From NCBI GenBank assembly GCA_938743325.2, contig OW568890.1:434001-498000 (forward strand): a stretch of 64,000 nucleotides of DNA. The letters are read 5' to 3'. A program made the position numbers and the translations under genes. The DNA is from Pycnococcus provasolii (taxonomy: Eukaryota; Chlorophyta; Pseudoscourfieldiophyceae; Pseudoscourfieldiales; Pycnococcaceae). Shown in pieces: positions 51,545-61,293 of this stretch. Every line of letters starts with the position of its first letter. Position 1 is the first letter of the stretch. Below the pieces are notes generated by a model that worked only from the letters and a program-made list of their open reading frames with translations, ran no database searches and was not told the origin of the DNA.

Positions 51545-52530
51545 GAATACAGTAGCACTACTGTTGCTTTTCCGTTACTTAAGGCTTTTTTCAAACAAAA
51601 AAATGGGCCCACCTGTCAGGGCGTGTGTTCAAACTCTACCGTAGTTCTTATATTTAAGGTAGGAGGAGGAGTCAGGACTGGCAGACTAGACTGGCTGACA
51701 AGTGGCCTAATAACCTTAAAATTTACTGTAGACTACTCATAAGGGTGATCTACAAAGTACAAAGGTGGTCAAGAATCACTGATGGCTAAAGAGCTCTCCA
51801 TAAAACGTTGTTACATACTGTAGAATTACCTATAAAATACTGGGTAGAAAAGCACCGGTGGCCTGTTGGCTGGTATGTAAAGGTATGGTGAAGTTAAGGG
51901 TAGGTCAACGAGCGGTAACGAGCGGTACAACGGTAAAACTTTACAGTAAGAACGGGTCCCATGGTCGGGAACCTCCTCCTCCTAGCTTCCTAGGTGGGCA
52001 ACCTCGAGGCTCCTCCCCTTGATGATCTCTTGAGTGGAGGAGCTTCACCTTGCTTGAGCCCCACTGGAGGGGCTGGTTCTTCTCTCAATCAGGACTGCAG
52101 TTTTGTTTGTTTGGGACCCGCACGTGTGTTGTGAACCTTGCCATCTCCTTCCTAGTCTACAGTATGTAGGAAGATGGCCCCTTCCTAGTACTACTGTGCT
52201 TTACTTTGGGAGCAGGACATGCGTTGACTACCGTAAAGGTAGTGGGGCCCACCCACCCACCCAAGGTTACCTTGTGGCAGCAAAAGCGTTGACCTGTTCT
52301 GTTGACTCCACACACACCTTCCTACGATAGCACAAACAACTTCAGCCTTCAGGTACTGTACAAGGCTTGCCCTTGACTTTCCGCCATTATTTTATTAATA
52401 GGCACTACTCATATAGTCATATTTCGTGCCTTATTGATTATATTTCAGTACTGGTGTGTCTCGTATCTCGATCATCTGACTTTCCTTCACAGCACAGCAC
52501 TTCCCTCTCGTTATAGGAAGTCTCGTTATT
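51545..52530. other. Long spacer, no gene seen
   Basis: About 1 kb with short words such as TACTGTAG/CTACAGTA scattered through it and clusters of GAGGAGG. A stretch at 52027-52090 (CTTGAGTGGAGGAGC, CTTGCTTGAGCCCC, CTCTCAATCAGGA) weakly resembles the inverted repeat around 14.1 and 17.8 kb. I see no telomere-like array. Confidence 0.4.
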
Positions 52531-54519
52531 ATGCTCGCGACGTCGTACTCGGAGGCACACTTAGACACGTCGCCGACGTCAGGCTCAAGTCATGGTGGAA
52601 GACGCGAAATCATCCGGCCGGCGGACTCGACGGGTCGACCTCTCAGACACCCGTCGTCCGCGTCGGCACACACGGGAACGCGAAAGAACTCGCTAGGGAC
52701 GTACACGCACTCGCGACCTCGACCTCTCTCCGCAGCGCCGATGCCGACGCGGCCCCTCTCCGCCACAGTTCGAAGACTCGTCGACCGCCAGCCGCCGTCG
52801 CGATCGAGCTCAAGGCCGTCATCAGCTGCGAGAGGGGCGACGCCGGGTGCGCCGAGCTGCACGAAAATGCACGACGCCTTCGACGCGCTCGCCGGACGAA
52901 TGGCAAACGTGGAGCCTTTCCCCCTTGAAGTTCTCTGCCAGTACGATGCAAGCTTTCAAAAGCAACTCACGCCGTCGGAAAGACCGACCAACTTCGCAGG
53001 AGCACGCGTGTACCCGCCGGCGCCGCCCAGAGAAGGGCCGGTGTGGGTCATCTTCAGAAGATACGCCAAGGAGGATAAGGAGAAGGTTGACGGAGACGGG
53101 TGGGTTGACGCGCACAGGAGAGGCGCCCACGTCCCCGGACTGGGCAGCGGCCAGCGCAGGTCGGGCGGGCTCTCAGAAACGTCGCGTGAGAACGCCTTCC
53201 AGGCGAATCGAGAGGAGGCGCTCAGCCACCTCACCTTGGGCGCGAACGCCTTCCAGGACCTGCTCGCCGACTTCAACGTCGTTCCGACGCTTCTGTCGCG
53301 CGCGGACGCCGCGCGCATCTACCGCCTTGAGAGCGACTTGCCTGCTGACATGGGAGGGAAGCGGCGAGGAATGGACTTTGTCGGGTTCTGCACCGCGGTG
53401 GTCAGGATCGCCGCGGTGAGCTTTGCATCCAGCGTTCCGAGCGACGAGTACGACGAAGATGGCGGCGCAAACGCGGTGCACCTCGCAGGTGCGTCCAACC
53501 CGTTCCTCGCACGAGCACAGCGATGCATATCGCTTTTCCTCAGCCACCTAGGAGCCTTCAATTCCAACAGTCGGCGCATCGCCGTTGCCATCGATCGTTT
53601 CGAGCGGTTCTCGGGAGACCGAAGCGTGCGCGCCAGCCGACGGAGGTGGGAGTACGTCGAGGCGAACCAGCGCATGGCGCAGATACGCAGGGAACAGGTG
53701 CAAAAGAGCGCCGCGGAAGAGCGGCGACTGCAGGCGGAGTCGTCGTCAGCAGGAGATGCTGCACCGCCGCTGCCGAAGTCGGAGCAAAGCAAGAGGAAGT
53801 TCAAGTCGCCGACGCCTGACCTGTTCGACATACCGGACATTCCAGATGCACGCTCGCCGCGGATTATTATGGAGAAGGTGCAAGCCGAGTTTGCGCAGTC
53901 CACCGCTACCCGCGATGCATCGCGCCAGATGATGCACGAAGCGATGACGCGCGTGGAGCAAAGTTGGCACGTCGCACGGGGACACCCGCCTCCACCATCT
54001 CGCACGAATGATATTCATTCCGTTCAGCACATAGCAGCGCCGCACACGCATGCTCACGAGCTGACACGTACACTCGCGCTCTCGCTCGAGTGGCGTGTAC
54101 CCGTACTGCTCGTGCGACGTCACGTGTTGCGCCATGACGCGACGAGCATTGACATGCCGCAGTGGCACTACTTCCCTCAGCCACGTACTCTCGACATGGG
54201 CGCTATTTTGCGCAGCCAGGCTCGAGACTACCGCATCGTGCTTCGCTACCGAGGTGAGCGCATTGCGAAGCTGAGCATCAACATGCGCAATCTTCCCCCG
54301 AACACCGCCGCGCACTACAGCGAGGCGCCGCTGGTCACAGGCATGCCGCGCGTGATCGACCTGCACGTTCCGTTTGACGTCGTTGGCGAGTGGCTCGGCG
54401 AGGTGAACATAGCCTGCAGTGACAGCGGTGGTGGAGTGGCATGCACGTACACCGTTCCCGTCTATGCGCGCTGCGTTCCTCGCGCAGTCGGATCGCGCAC
54501 ACCAACGCCTTCGTACTAA
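52531..54519 (+). CDS. Uncharacterised protein with EF-hand-like helical segment, possibly ciliary
   Basis: A 662-residue protein. The first 110 residues are Ser/Pro/Arg-rich and probably disordered. A segment near 235-300 (AFQDLLADFNVVPTLLSRAD, GMDFVGFCTAVVRIAAVSF) resembles the degenerate EF-hand-like module seen in several flagella-associated proteins. A charged helical part (about 350-480) follows. The last 130 residues are beta-rich (YRIVLRYRGERIAKLSI, VIDLHVPFDVVGEWLGEVNI), perhaps an Ig-like domain. I do not recognise a named orthologue. The ATG at 52531 is the first in frame. Confidence 0.65.
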   Translation: MLATSYSEAHLDTSPTSGSSHGGRREIIRPADSTGRPLRHPSSASAHTGTRKNSLGTYTHSRPRPLSAAPMPTRPLSATVRRLVDRQPPSRSSSRPSSAARGATPGAPSCTKMHDAFDALAGRMANVEPFPLEVLCQYDASFQKQLTPSERPTNFAGARVYPPAPPREGPVWVIFRRYAKEDKEKVDGDGWVDAHRRGAHVPGLGSGQRRSGGLSETSRENAFQANREEALSHLTLGANAFQDLLADFNVVPTLLSRADAARIYRLESDLPADMGGKRRGMDFVGFCTAVVRIAAVSFASSVPSDEYDEDGGANAVHLAGASNPFLARAQRCISLFLSHLGAFNSNSRRIAVAIDRFERFSGDRSVRASRRRWEYVEANQRMAQIRREQVQKSAAEERRLQAESSSAGDAAPPLPKSEQSKRKFKSPTPDLFDIPDIPDARSPRIIMEKVQAEFAQSTATRDASRQMMHEAMTRVEQSWHVARGHPPPPSRTNDIHSVQHIAAPHTHAHELTRTLALSLEWRVPVLLVRRHVLRHDATSIDMPQWHYFPQPRTLDMGAILRSQARDYRIVLRYRGERIAKLSINMRNLPPNTAAHYSEAPLVTGMPRVIDLHVPFDVVGEWLGEVNIACSDSGGGVACTYTVPVYARCVPRAVGSRTPTPSY

Positions 54520-55132
54520 TTGTGAGCCCTTGTCAATATGTTTTTCCAATGTGTAACTTTAACAGCTCGAGTGAGTGAGGTGCAATACTTTCAAATGTAT
54601 TGTCGCGTGCGTGTTGAAGTATGACTCATAATAGTAATGAGCTTGTACGAAAATGAGTGCAAGCTTGTCACTCTCGAGAATGTCTTCGTCACAGAGAGTG
54701 CTCGTACACGCCCGGCCTTCGGAGTTATTATGTACCACCTGCAGGTACACCGGCCGCAAGCTTGCACTCAAGATCTTGCCAATTCGCGGATCCACCGAGC
54801 ACCGGCCGGTGTTATTAATTGTGTATTAAGGTGGTCAAGAGCTTGAAACAGGGCCAGCTATGGACAATGAGCACACTTGCAAGAAACACTCCAGCACAAA
54901 AGAACCACTTGTAAGAAAGCGGATCCACCGGCATGCGCTCCGGCGTGCACCGTAGACTACTGACGATAGCACCCGTCGTCACGTCGTGCAGCCCAGCCCA
55001 AGTCCCAACCGAGATCCCCCAGGGGCCTGGGGAGGGGAGTGCCCCGTTGTGAGAGAGTTAGGGTTAGGGTTAGGGTTACAACAGTTCTTTTCAGTTCTTC
55101 ACGTGTGCGAAGTGCGCAATTTTCCTATATTG
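54520..55132. other. Convergent spacer with hairpin and TTAGGG tract
   Basis: No gene. A 13-bp inverted repeat GAGTGCAAGCTTG/CAAGCTTGCACTC (54655-54667 and 54757-54769) and a palindromic ACCTGCAGGT (about 54737-54746) suggest secondary structure. The word CGGATCCACCG occurs twice (54787 and 54920). A TTAGGG tract lies at about 55057-55077, close to the 3' end of the next gene. Confidence 0.5.
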
Positions 55133-55774
55133 CTAGCGCTCCATGCGCTGCGCGGCGGCGTCGGGCGCGCTTTTCGTGATTGCGTTCTGCAAGGCCTGCA
55201 AGCGCCGCTGAAACACGAGCATTCGCTCCTGCGGTGGTTGCTGGACCGCCTGCGTTTCCCACTCCGACTGCTCTTTCATGGCGGCGATTTTTTCGTCATG
55301 AGACATCGTCTGCATCTTCGCGTTAATCGCGAGCCCGATTCCTTGCGCCACCTGCATCATCATCTGCTGTTGCTCCGGCGTGAGTCCTTCGACCATTTTC
55401 ATCATGTTTTCTCTGGCGGTTGCCTCACTTTGTCTTTGCATGAGTCGGCCGAGGAACTCCTCTGGCGAGAGTTCCGCCTCGTCGAGCGCCATTTCCTCTC
55501 GCTCGACAAACGCGAAAAACTGAGTGGTGAGTTCCTGGTCGTTCGCGTATTGCTGTCGCACGTGTCTGAGTTGCTGTAGTCCCCATTCCCCGTCGACTTC
55601 GAGCGCGTGGAAGATGGCCTTTTGCGCTTGGTTGATGAGTTGCTCAGGCGCGTGCGTGCCCGTCGTGTGCGCTTGTTTGAGAGACGCCTGGAAGTCGGGG
55701 TCGTTGAAGGTGTCGAGTCCCCTCTTGAAGAACTCCAGCAAGACTTCGCGGGTAAGATAACCGCTGCGCTGCAT
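55133..55774 (-). CDS. Uncharacterised helical protein
   Basis: A 213-residue, Gln/Glu/Met-rich, almost wholly helical protein. It opens MQRSGYLTREVLLEFFKRGL, then has a segment around LEVDGEWGLQQLRHVRQQY and a short coiled region with LTPEQQQMMMQVAQG. There is no membrane helix or signal peptide. I do not recognise the family; codon use and composition fit a real gene. The ATG at 55774 is the first in frame. Confidence 0.6.
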   Translation of the reverse strand: MQRSGYLTREVLLEFFKRGLDTFNDPDFQASLKQAHTTGTHAPEQLINQAQKAIFHALEVDGEWGLQQLRHVRQQYANDQELTTQFFAFVEREEMALDEAELSPEEFLGRLMQRQSEATARENMMKMVEGLTPEQQQMMMQVAQGIGLAINAKMQTMSHDEKIAAMKEQSEWETQAVQQPPQERMLVFQRRLQALQNAITKSAPDAAAQRMER

Positions 55775-56433
55775 ATGACTAAAGTACTAAAATAGCACGA
55801 TCGTAAGGAAGAGGTGAAAGAGTTAAGTGAAGATATCCTGAAGCTATACAAGTAGATGTAAGCTGCAAGAAACAGCGAGGCCGATGTGATCCAAGCACTA
55901 AAATATTAAAATGGGCAGTGGCCGATGAAGAGACGGAATGATGCGAAGAATGAAGGGATGAAGGGGGAAGAGGAGCAGAGGCGCAGAGGCCGAACTGGGA
56001 CCGTTAGGGTTTCATATACATGTAAAGTACGTCAGCTCCTACAGACTACAGAGCTCTGCCGATGATCAGCCTGATGTAGGTAGGCAGCTTGCGTGCGTGC
56101 ATCAATCAGCGTGCATCAGCGTGCATCAGCGTGCGTGCATCAATCAGCGTGCGTGCGTGCATACAGGGCCTACATCACATCCGGATGGAGTTTCCCCTCA
56201 ACGGACAGAGTGCATAGGTGCGCCCATACCAAACTAGGTGGTTCTTTGCCAATACTGTAAGTATTGTTTTCAGCTTTTGTGAATATTCCTTTGCATTCCT
56301 TTGGGCGAACTGCCTTACACAAGAACACCTTGCACGGTAACCCAATTCGTAACCCATTATCACTCACATTCTTAGTGCAAGGTTCGTTTGTCTTTCTCTT
56401 CCCTCGAGCACGTGTTCACTCCAGCAGATAGTT
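55775..56433. other. Divergent spacer with CGTGCATCA repeats
   Basis: No gene. A minisatellite-like stretch of GCGTGC and ATCA(ATC)AGC words lies at about 56091-56162. The rest is ordinary 5' flank of the LRR gene. Confidence 0.5.
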
Positions 56434-57945
56434 ATGGCAGAAGAGGAGCCTGCTGAGCAGCCTGCTGATGTTGAGGCGGCGCCGGCAGAGGCTGAGGAAA
56501 CAGAGGAAACGTCGGCAGCGGTGCCGGACGAATCAGCAGACGCATCAGCTGATGCGGCCGCTTTAGCGGGTGATGGCAGTGCTGATGATGCGACAATGTC
56601 AGCCGTGGACGGAGAACAGCAGGCGGCCGCTGACGGAGAACAGCCGGCGGAAGGTGCGGAGAACGAAGGCGTACCGCCACTCAGTCTTGGACAAGAGGCT
56701 GACGAGGAGCAGAACGACGAGGACTTTGAGGAACTCGACCAGGACTTCGACGCGGAGGACGAGCAGGATGTGCTCACGGACATTGATGACACGTACGCAG
56801 ACGAGGACGTCTATGGAAAGGCGAGATACCTACAGGCGTGCGAGGAACTCGGCGTCGTTCCGGTGAGCCAAATCCTCAAGTTCCTCGAGCACGACACGCT
56901 CCAGGCGACGCACTACGGACTGGGAACGCGCGGCGCGCTTGCCGTCGCACAGGCGCTCGAGGTGAACGAAACCATCACGGTCGTGCGCTTCGGGGACAAC
57001 AACCTCGGCGGCGAGGGTGCGGCGGCGCTGTGCGACGTCGTGCAGCGACATCACAGAGTCAAGGAGCTCGACCTCAGCCGCAACGACCTCAGGTACAAGG
57101 CTGGCGAGATACGCAAGCCAAAGGGTGGCGAGGACGGCGAGGAGGTGCCCAACGACGGCTCGGCGAGCCCGACGTCGCAGGCAATCATGGGTAGCGGAAC
57201 GCCTAAGCTGAGGAGTCTCAGCTACCGCGGAGGTGAGTCGCTCGCACGGCTGGTGCAGTATTCGACCATCACCACGCTGATTTTAAGCGACAACGCGCTC
57301 GGCGACAAGGCGGTGAGCCTGCTCGCCGACGCCGTCGCGCACTCGATGACGCTCGAGATCCTCGACCTCTCGCGCAACGAGCTTGGCGAGCTGGCTGGCC
57401 GCAAGCTTGGTGAGATGGCGTCGGTCAACTCTCACCTCGTGCAGCTCGACCTCAGCTGGAACCACCTGCGAGTTCGCGGGACGGCGGCGCTGTGCTCTGG
57501 CCTTGTAAGCAGCATTTCGCTGGGCGTGGTCATGCTAGGCTGGAATGGCCTTGGCGACGAGGGAGCCGCCGCGGTTGGCGACATGCTCGAGGGCAACGAC
57601 CACATCGTCGAGCTGACTCTGTCGGGCAACGGCTTCACGGACGTCGGCTTTGGGCACATCGCGCGTGGTTTGTCGGTGAACAAGAGCCTCGCCGCCATCG
57701 CGCTGAACCAGAACATGCTTCCTCAGGTTGGCGAGGTGGGCGTGAAGAATGAGGACGGCACGGTGTCCAGTCCGAACCAGGCGGCGCAGGGCACGCAGCA
57801 CATTGTCGACGCCGTGAACACGAACAAGGGCATCGTTTACGTCAACATGGAGAACACGAACGCCATCCAGGTTGAGATTGAGAAGATGGAGGGCGTGCTT
57901 GAGGAGCGCAGAGAAAAGGCGCGCGCGGCGAGCGCGGGTGGCTAA
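56434..57945 (+). CDS. Leucine-rich repeat protein (LRRC74-like, RNase-inhibitor type)
   Basis: A 503-residue protein. The first 125 residues are Glu/Asp/Ala-rich and disordered. From about 128 (YGKARYLQACEELGVVPVSQ, ILKFLEHDTLQATHYGLG) the wording matches the entry region of LRRC74-type proteins. About eight RNase-inhibitor-type LRRs follow (TVVRFGDNNLGGEGAAALCD, KELDLSRNDL, TLILSDNALGDKAVSLLADA, QLDLSWNHLRVRGTAALC, VMLGWNGLGDEGAAAVGDM, ELTLSGNGFTDVGFGHIARG). LRR proteins of this type often occur in cilia, but the location is not shown here. It is convergent with the next gene, 51 bp away. Confidence 0.82.
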   Translation: MAEEEPAEQPADVEAAPAEAEETEETSAAVPDESADASADAAALAGDGSADDATMSAVDGEQQAAADGEQPAEGAENEGVPPLSLGQEADEEQNDEDFEELDQDFDAEDEQDVLTDIDDTYADEDVYGKARYLQACEELGVVPVSQILKFLEHDTLQATHYGLGTRGALAVAQALEVNETITVVRFGDNNLGGEGAAALCDVVQRHHRVKELDLSRNDLRYKAGEIRKPKGGEDGEEVPNDGSASPTSQAIMGSGTPKLRSLSYRGGESLARLVQYSTITTLILSDNALGDKAVSLLADAVAHSMTLEILDLSRNELGELAGRKLGEMASVNSHLVQLDLSWNHLRVRGTAALCSGLVSSISLGVVMLGWNGLGDEGAAAVGDMLEGNDHIVELTLSGNGFTDVGFGHIARGLSVNKSLAAIALNQNMLPQVGEVGVKNEDGTVSSPNQAAQGTQHIVDAVNTNKGIVYVNMENTNAIQVEIEKMEGVLEERREKARAASAGG

Positions 57946-57996
57946 GCGTAATTTTAAATGAAAGAATATATGAATGGTCACATCACAAGCGGTGTC

Positions 57997-58713
57997 TCAG
58001 GCTGCGGCGTCCGCCTCGAGAGCCAGCTCCTCGAAGCCCGCGCCACCACCAGGCTCTTCGAAGTCGTTCGCGTCGAGCCAGCGCTGCACCTTGCGCATAG
58101 CCTTATTGAGCGTTTTGTTTTGTGGCGAGCCTGTTGTGGTTTCCCCGTCTGCTGCGCCTCGGTCGCCACGGCTGCGACTTGCCTTCTCCTTTGATCCTTC
58201 CTCCGCCGGCGTCGCCTGTGCCTGTGCCTGTGCCTGCGCGGCAGGTTGTGGCGTTTCCTCGGGTGCTGCGACGCGTGTCGGGGACTTTTCCACAGCCGCA
58301 GCGACGTCCTCAGGTTTCTGCGCCGGCTGCGGCGTGGGGAACGGGTCGGCGTACTTTTTCAAAGGCGACGACGCCTTGGGCGTCGACACCTGCTGTTGCG
58401 TGTTATCTGCTGTATTGCGCGCTGGCGACATGGGCATGGCAGAGACCCCGCCATTGTCCCCCCCGTTCCCGTGCCCAGACGACAGAACGGCGGTTGGTAC
58501 GAACGCGGATGCTGTCGCTTTCGCCTTCAAAAGCGCGTTAGATTTCCTTGATTTCAAAACAAACGTCGCCAAAACTTCGTCTTGTGCTTGTAGTGATTGT
58601 TTCACCACAGATATTTTCCCCAAGACTACGGACTCGTAGCGTTCGCAAGCTAGAGATAAATCCTTATGAGCGTTTGAAAATGACGAAGGAATGGGAGGCA
58701 TGGTGAGGGACAT
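57997..58713 (-). CDS. Uncharacterised small protein, ordered ends and disordered middle
   Basis: A 238-residue protein. The N-terminal 70 residues are helical (HKDLSLACERYESVVLGKIS, DEVLATFVLKSRKSN). The middle (about 80-190) is Pro/Ala/Gln-rich with AQAQAQA runs. The C-terminus has a short helical part (NKAMRKVQRWLDANDFEEP). I do not recognise it. It is convergent with the LRR gene. Confidence 0.55.
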   Translation of the reverse strand: MSLTMPPIPSSFSNAHKDLSLACERYESVVLGKISVVKQSLQAQDEVLATFVLKSRKSNALLKAKATASAFVPTAVLSSGHGNGGDNGGVSAMPMSPARNTADNTQQQVSTPKASSPLKKYADPFPTPQPAQKPEDVAAAVEKSPTRVAAPEETPQPAAQAQAQAQATPAEEGSKEKASRSRGDRGAADGETTTGSPQNKTLNKAMRKVQRWLDANDFEEPGGGAGFEELALEADAAA

Positions 58714-59096
58714 CTCTTCTATGGAAGTTTGTGAAGTTTGAGGGCGGTGCTAATGTGTTTCTTCCCCACTCGGGAAGGTTGGCGAGAGCGCCTATAAGCA
58801 AAGAAACAGGGTTTGTTCAAAGTAGGGGGTAGGGTCCCCATGCAAGAGGGGATCCCCTCATCCCCTAGGGCCAGGCACCAGGGGTTTCCTCAAACCACGT
58901 TCCCCTCCACCTCAATAATCAAGGCAACAGAACAGGCAGACCCCCTAGTAGGAAGGTAGGGGTTTCCCTGTCATCGGGCATCGGGAATATAATGGGGGGA
59001 CCCCGGACCCGGCCTTATTCTTCCCCTTCCCCAGTTCCCGTTCCCGATTTCAGAAATAACAATAATGAATAATAGGCAACAGAAGAGGGATCGCTA

Positions 59097-59150
59097 ATAA
59101 CCCTAACCCTAACCGGCTAACCCTAACCCTAACCGGCTAACCCTAATGCT
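59097..59150 (-). repeat. Interstitial CCCTAA array with CCGG spacers
   Basis: CCCTAACCCTAACCGGCTAA occurs twice in tandem, followed by a partial third unit; the array is therefore a 20-bp higher-order repeat built from telomere-like words. Confidence 0.9.
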
Positions 59151-59182
59151 CTTAACCCTAGTTCCTGTTTGACTACGGTAAA

Positions 59183-59185
<3 letters not shown>

Positions 59186-59214
<29 letters not shown>

Positions 59215-59990
59215 CCAGACTATTGGGGTTACAAGAAGAAGTTCCTGTACCTAAACGAAGACAGAACAAGTATATGCAGTATGTATACCATCAGACAAAT
59301 CCACCCTACATACAAATAACACTCAAAACATCCCAATTCAAGCCCATAAAAGTTCCCCTGCTAGTTGAGCAAGCCTCCCACATCCCTGATTTACCATTTT
59401 CGCTCCCAAACTCTTCTCCATGTGTTGGTTGACGTGTTAGGAGAGGATCTCTTCCTACGTGTGTTGAGTAGACTTAAGAGTCTTGTTGGGTTTCGTGTAT
59501 TAGTGGCGGGGAGCAGTTCATGATCTGATTGATTAGTTCTTCTTTGAACTTGGTTTCTTTTAGGTGTTTGGCGGAGAGTGTGGGCGTGCATTTTGCAGTT
59601 AGGAGAGGGTTCCATATTGAGAGGGGGAAGCTTCGTCTGGAGTGTCTGACTGATCGTTCTGTAGTTATGTAAGAGAGTATGAAGAAGAGAAATCGTTTGA
59701 GGGGGGATGGGGGGAGTGGCTCGCCTGGGCTGTGGAAGACGCATTCGCATCTGCAGTTCCAGATGGATTTGAGGGCTATGCTGTGGATAAGGGCCCATAG
59801 CGGGAGGTGGTGGTTGTCTCGAGTTTTGGGTCGTTGTGGAATTGGAGGAGCGTTGAGTGCCTCGGCCTGACCTTCCCATGACATGGGTTGTGGCGTTACA
59901 GTGGTTTGTGGGTTGGAGGGGGGGTTGAGAACGAATCCTGAGGCCATGGCGAATAGTGAGGATCGCAGTTCCTGCATCGGGATGGCAGCG
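59186..59990 (-). mobile_element. Probable 3' end of a non-LTR retrotransposon (LINE)
   Basis: A plus-strand run of 29 T (59186-59214) reads as a poly(A) tail for a minus-strand element. Just upstream of it on the minus strand is an open frame (59977-59474). Its segment PLWALIHSIALKSIWNCRCE then CVFHS, with SWEGQAEALN before it, resembles the Cys/Trp-rich region after the reverse transcriptase of LINE ORF2. No reverse transcriptase core is visible, so this would be a 5'-truncated copy, which is usual for LINEs. The assignment rests on this short likeness and the tail. Confidence 0.45.
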
Positions 59991-60852
59991 TGGTTCCGTG
60001 AGGACGGTGTGTGTGTGTTGTTGTTTGTGTGTTTGCGTGTCGTCGTCGTCGCTGCGCTGCTGCCGTTGTTGTCGGCGTGTGCGTTAGTGACGGCAGGAGT
60101 GAATCTGTATGGGGGCAGATAGTTTGAGGGGGTAGTGAGGGACGAGTGGTCGGGGGGAAGAGATAAGGCTTTCAGGTGAAGTGATCTGCCTTCTGAGTGG
60201 CAGAGGCTTTGCCAAGCCCTACTGGGGTGTAATCATTGTATAGTGGGCGCAGGGGTCGAGGAACCTCGGCTCGTCTTAACGGGGAATTACTACCAGGTAT
60301 CGTCGGGGAGCTTCAGGTTGGTTTTTGGGGGTTGGAGTGTTGTTAGGGTTTTGAGGGGAATTTGAGGTTCTGGAGTTCCCGCGCGTCGTGCTTGGTGGGC
60401 GTGACGGCGAGGGTGATGAAGTGTGTCGAGGTGGCTTGGCTGTGTGGGTGTCATGGTCGCATTCAATGTTGTGATTACAAGGTGTTGGTGGTGTGATGCT
60501 GTGGGTGTGTGTGTGTTTGGATGATGTGTGGGTGTTGTTGGTGCAGTTGCTGTTATCTGATTGATGTGTTGTAGTGTTGATGGGATGTTTGTGTGATTGT
60601 TTGTTGGGTTTGTGTTAGGGGTGCTGTTGTGTTGCTTGTCGTGTGGCTGTTAAGTGTTGAGGTTATTGTTGTTGTTGTGGTTGATGACTTACTGTTGTCG
60701 AGTTGGTTGTTTGGTGGTTCCGTTAGGACGGTATTTTTGTGGTGTGTGTGTAAGCAAAAATAGTGAGTTTCACTTGCCCTGTGACCCGACCGAAGCCGCG
60801 CTCCGAGATCCTCATGCATTGTATTTTGCAGATTGCATCGTATGTGCCGGTC

Positions 60853-60925
60853 GGATATCTGCGGTTGCTGGGAGAGGCGGTTGACGCTCTGAACGCTCAA
60901 CCGCCTCTCCCCCTTTCAGATATCC
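60853..60925. repeat. Strong two-part hairpin
   Basis: The inner arms GGGAGAGGCGGTTGA (60870-60884) and TCAACCGCCTCTCCC (60897-60911) are perfect, with a 12-base loop. Outer arms GGATATCTG (60853-60861) and CAGATATCC (60917-60925) extend the stem after small bulges. It lies about 370 bp upstream of the SMC6 start. Confidence 0.9.
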
Positions 60926-61293
60926 CTGCGCTGTCGCTGATGCTAAAGAGCTTTCCGTGCGCTGTTTGCACTCTCGTCCTTGATCTGCTTCTGCATGATT
61001 TTGATGCGACAACGGTGACCGCCCTTACCTCAACGGATCCTTGACCGTACACAATGACGTTTGCTGCGTTCTGTCTGCGTGCCTCCTGCTGCGTAACGCC
61101 GCCGCCACCATGACCCCCGCCATGGGATCGATCCTCCGAGGGAAGAAAGATTACGGTAAACCCTAACGCTTTCTTGTTTCCCAGGATCTGCTTTCCTTTT
61201 CCTTCTGCTCTTCCCCCCCTTTTCTTTTCCGCATATGGGGTTTGAAAATCCAACAAGGCGGTTATCCCTTTTTGGAACGGGGGGGTGCCATCC

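Larger units (their letters stand above)
58714..61293. other. Long divergent spacer with LINE remnant, CCCTAA tract and hairpin
   Basis: About 2.6 kb. From left to right it holds G/C-rich runs, a CCCTAA tract (59097-59150), a poly-T and probable LINE 3' end (59186-59990), a long TG-rich stretch (about 60360-60760), a strong hairpin (60853-60925) and the SMC6 5' flank. The TG-rich stretch encodes only a Thr-rich frame on the other strand, which I do not accept as a gene. Confidence 0.5.

Noticed and set aside
60553-60900. Thr-rich minus-strand frame
   Set aside because: It is the translation of TG-rich DNA and has no domain or coding signature.
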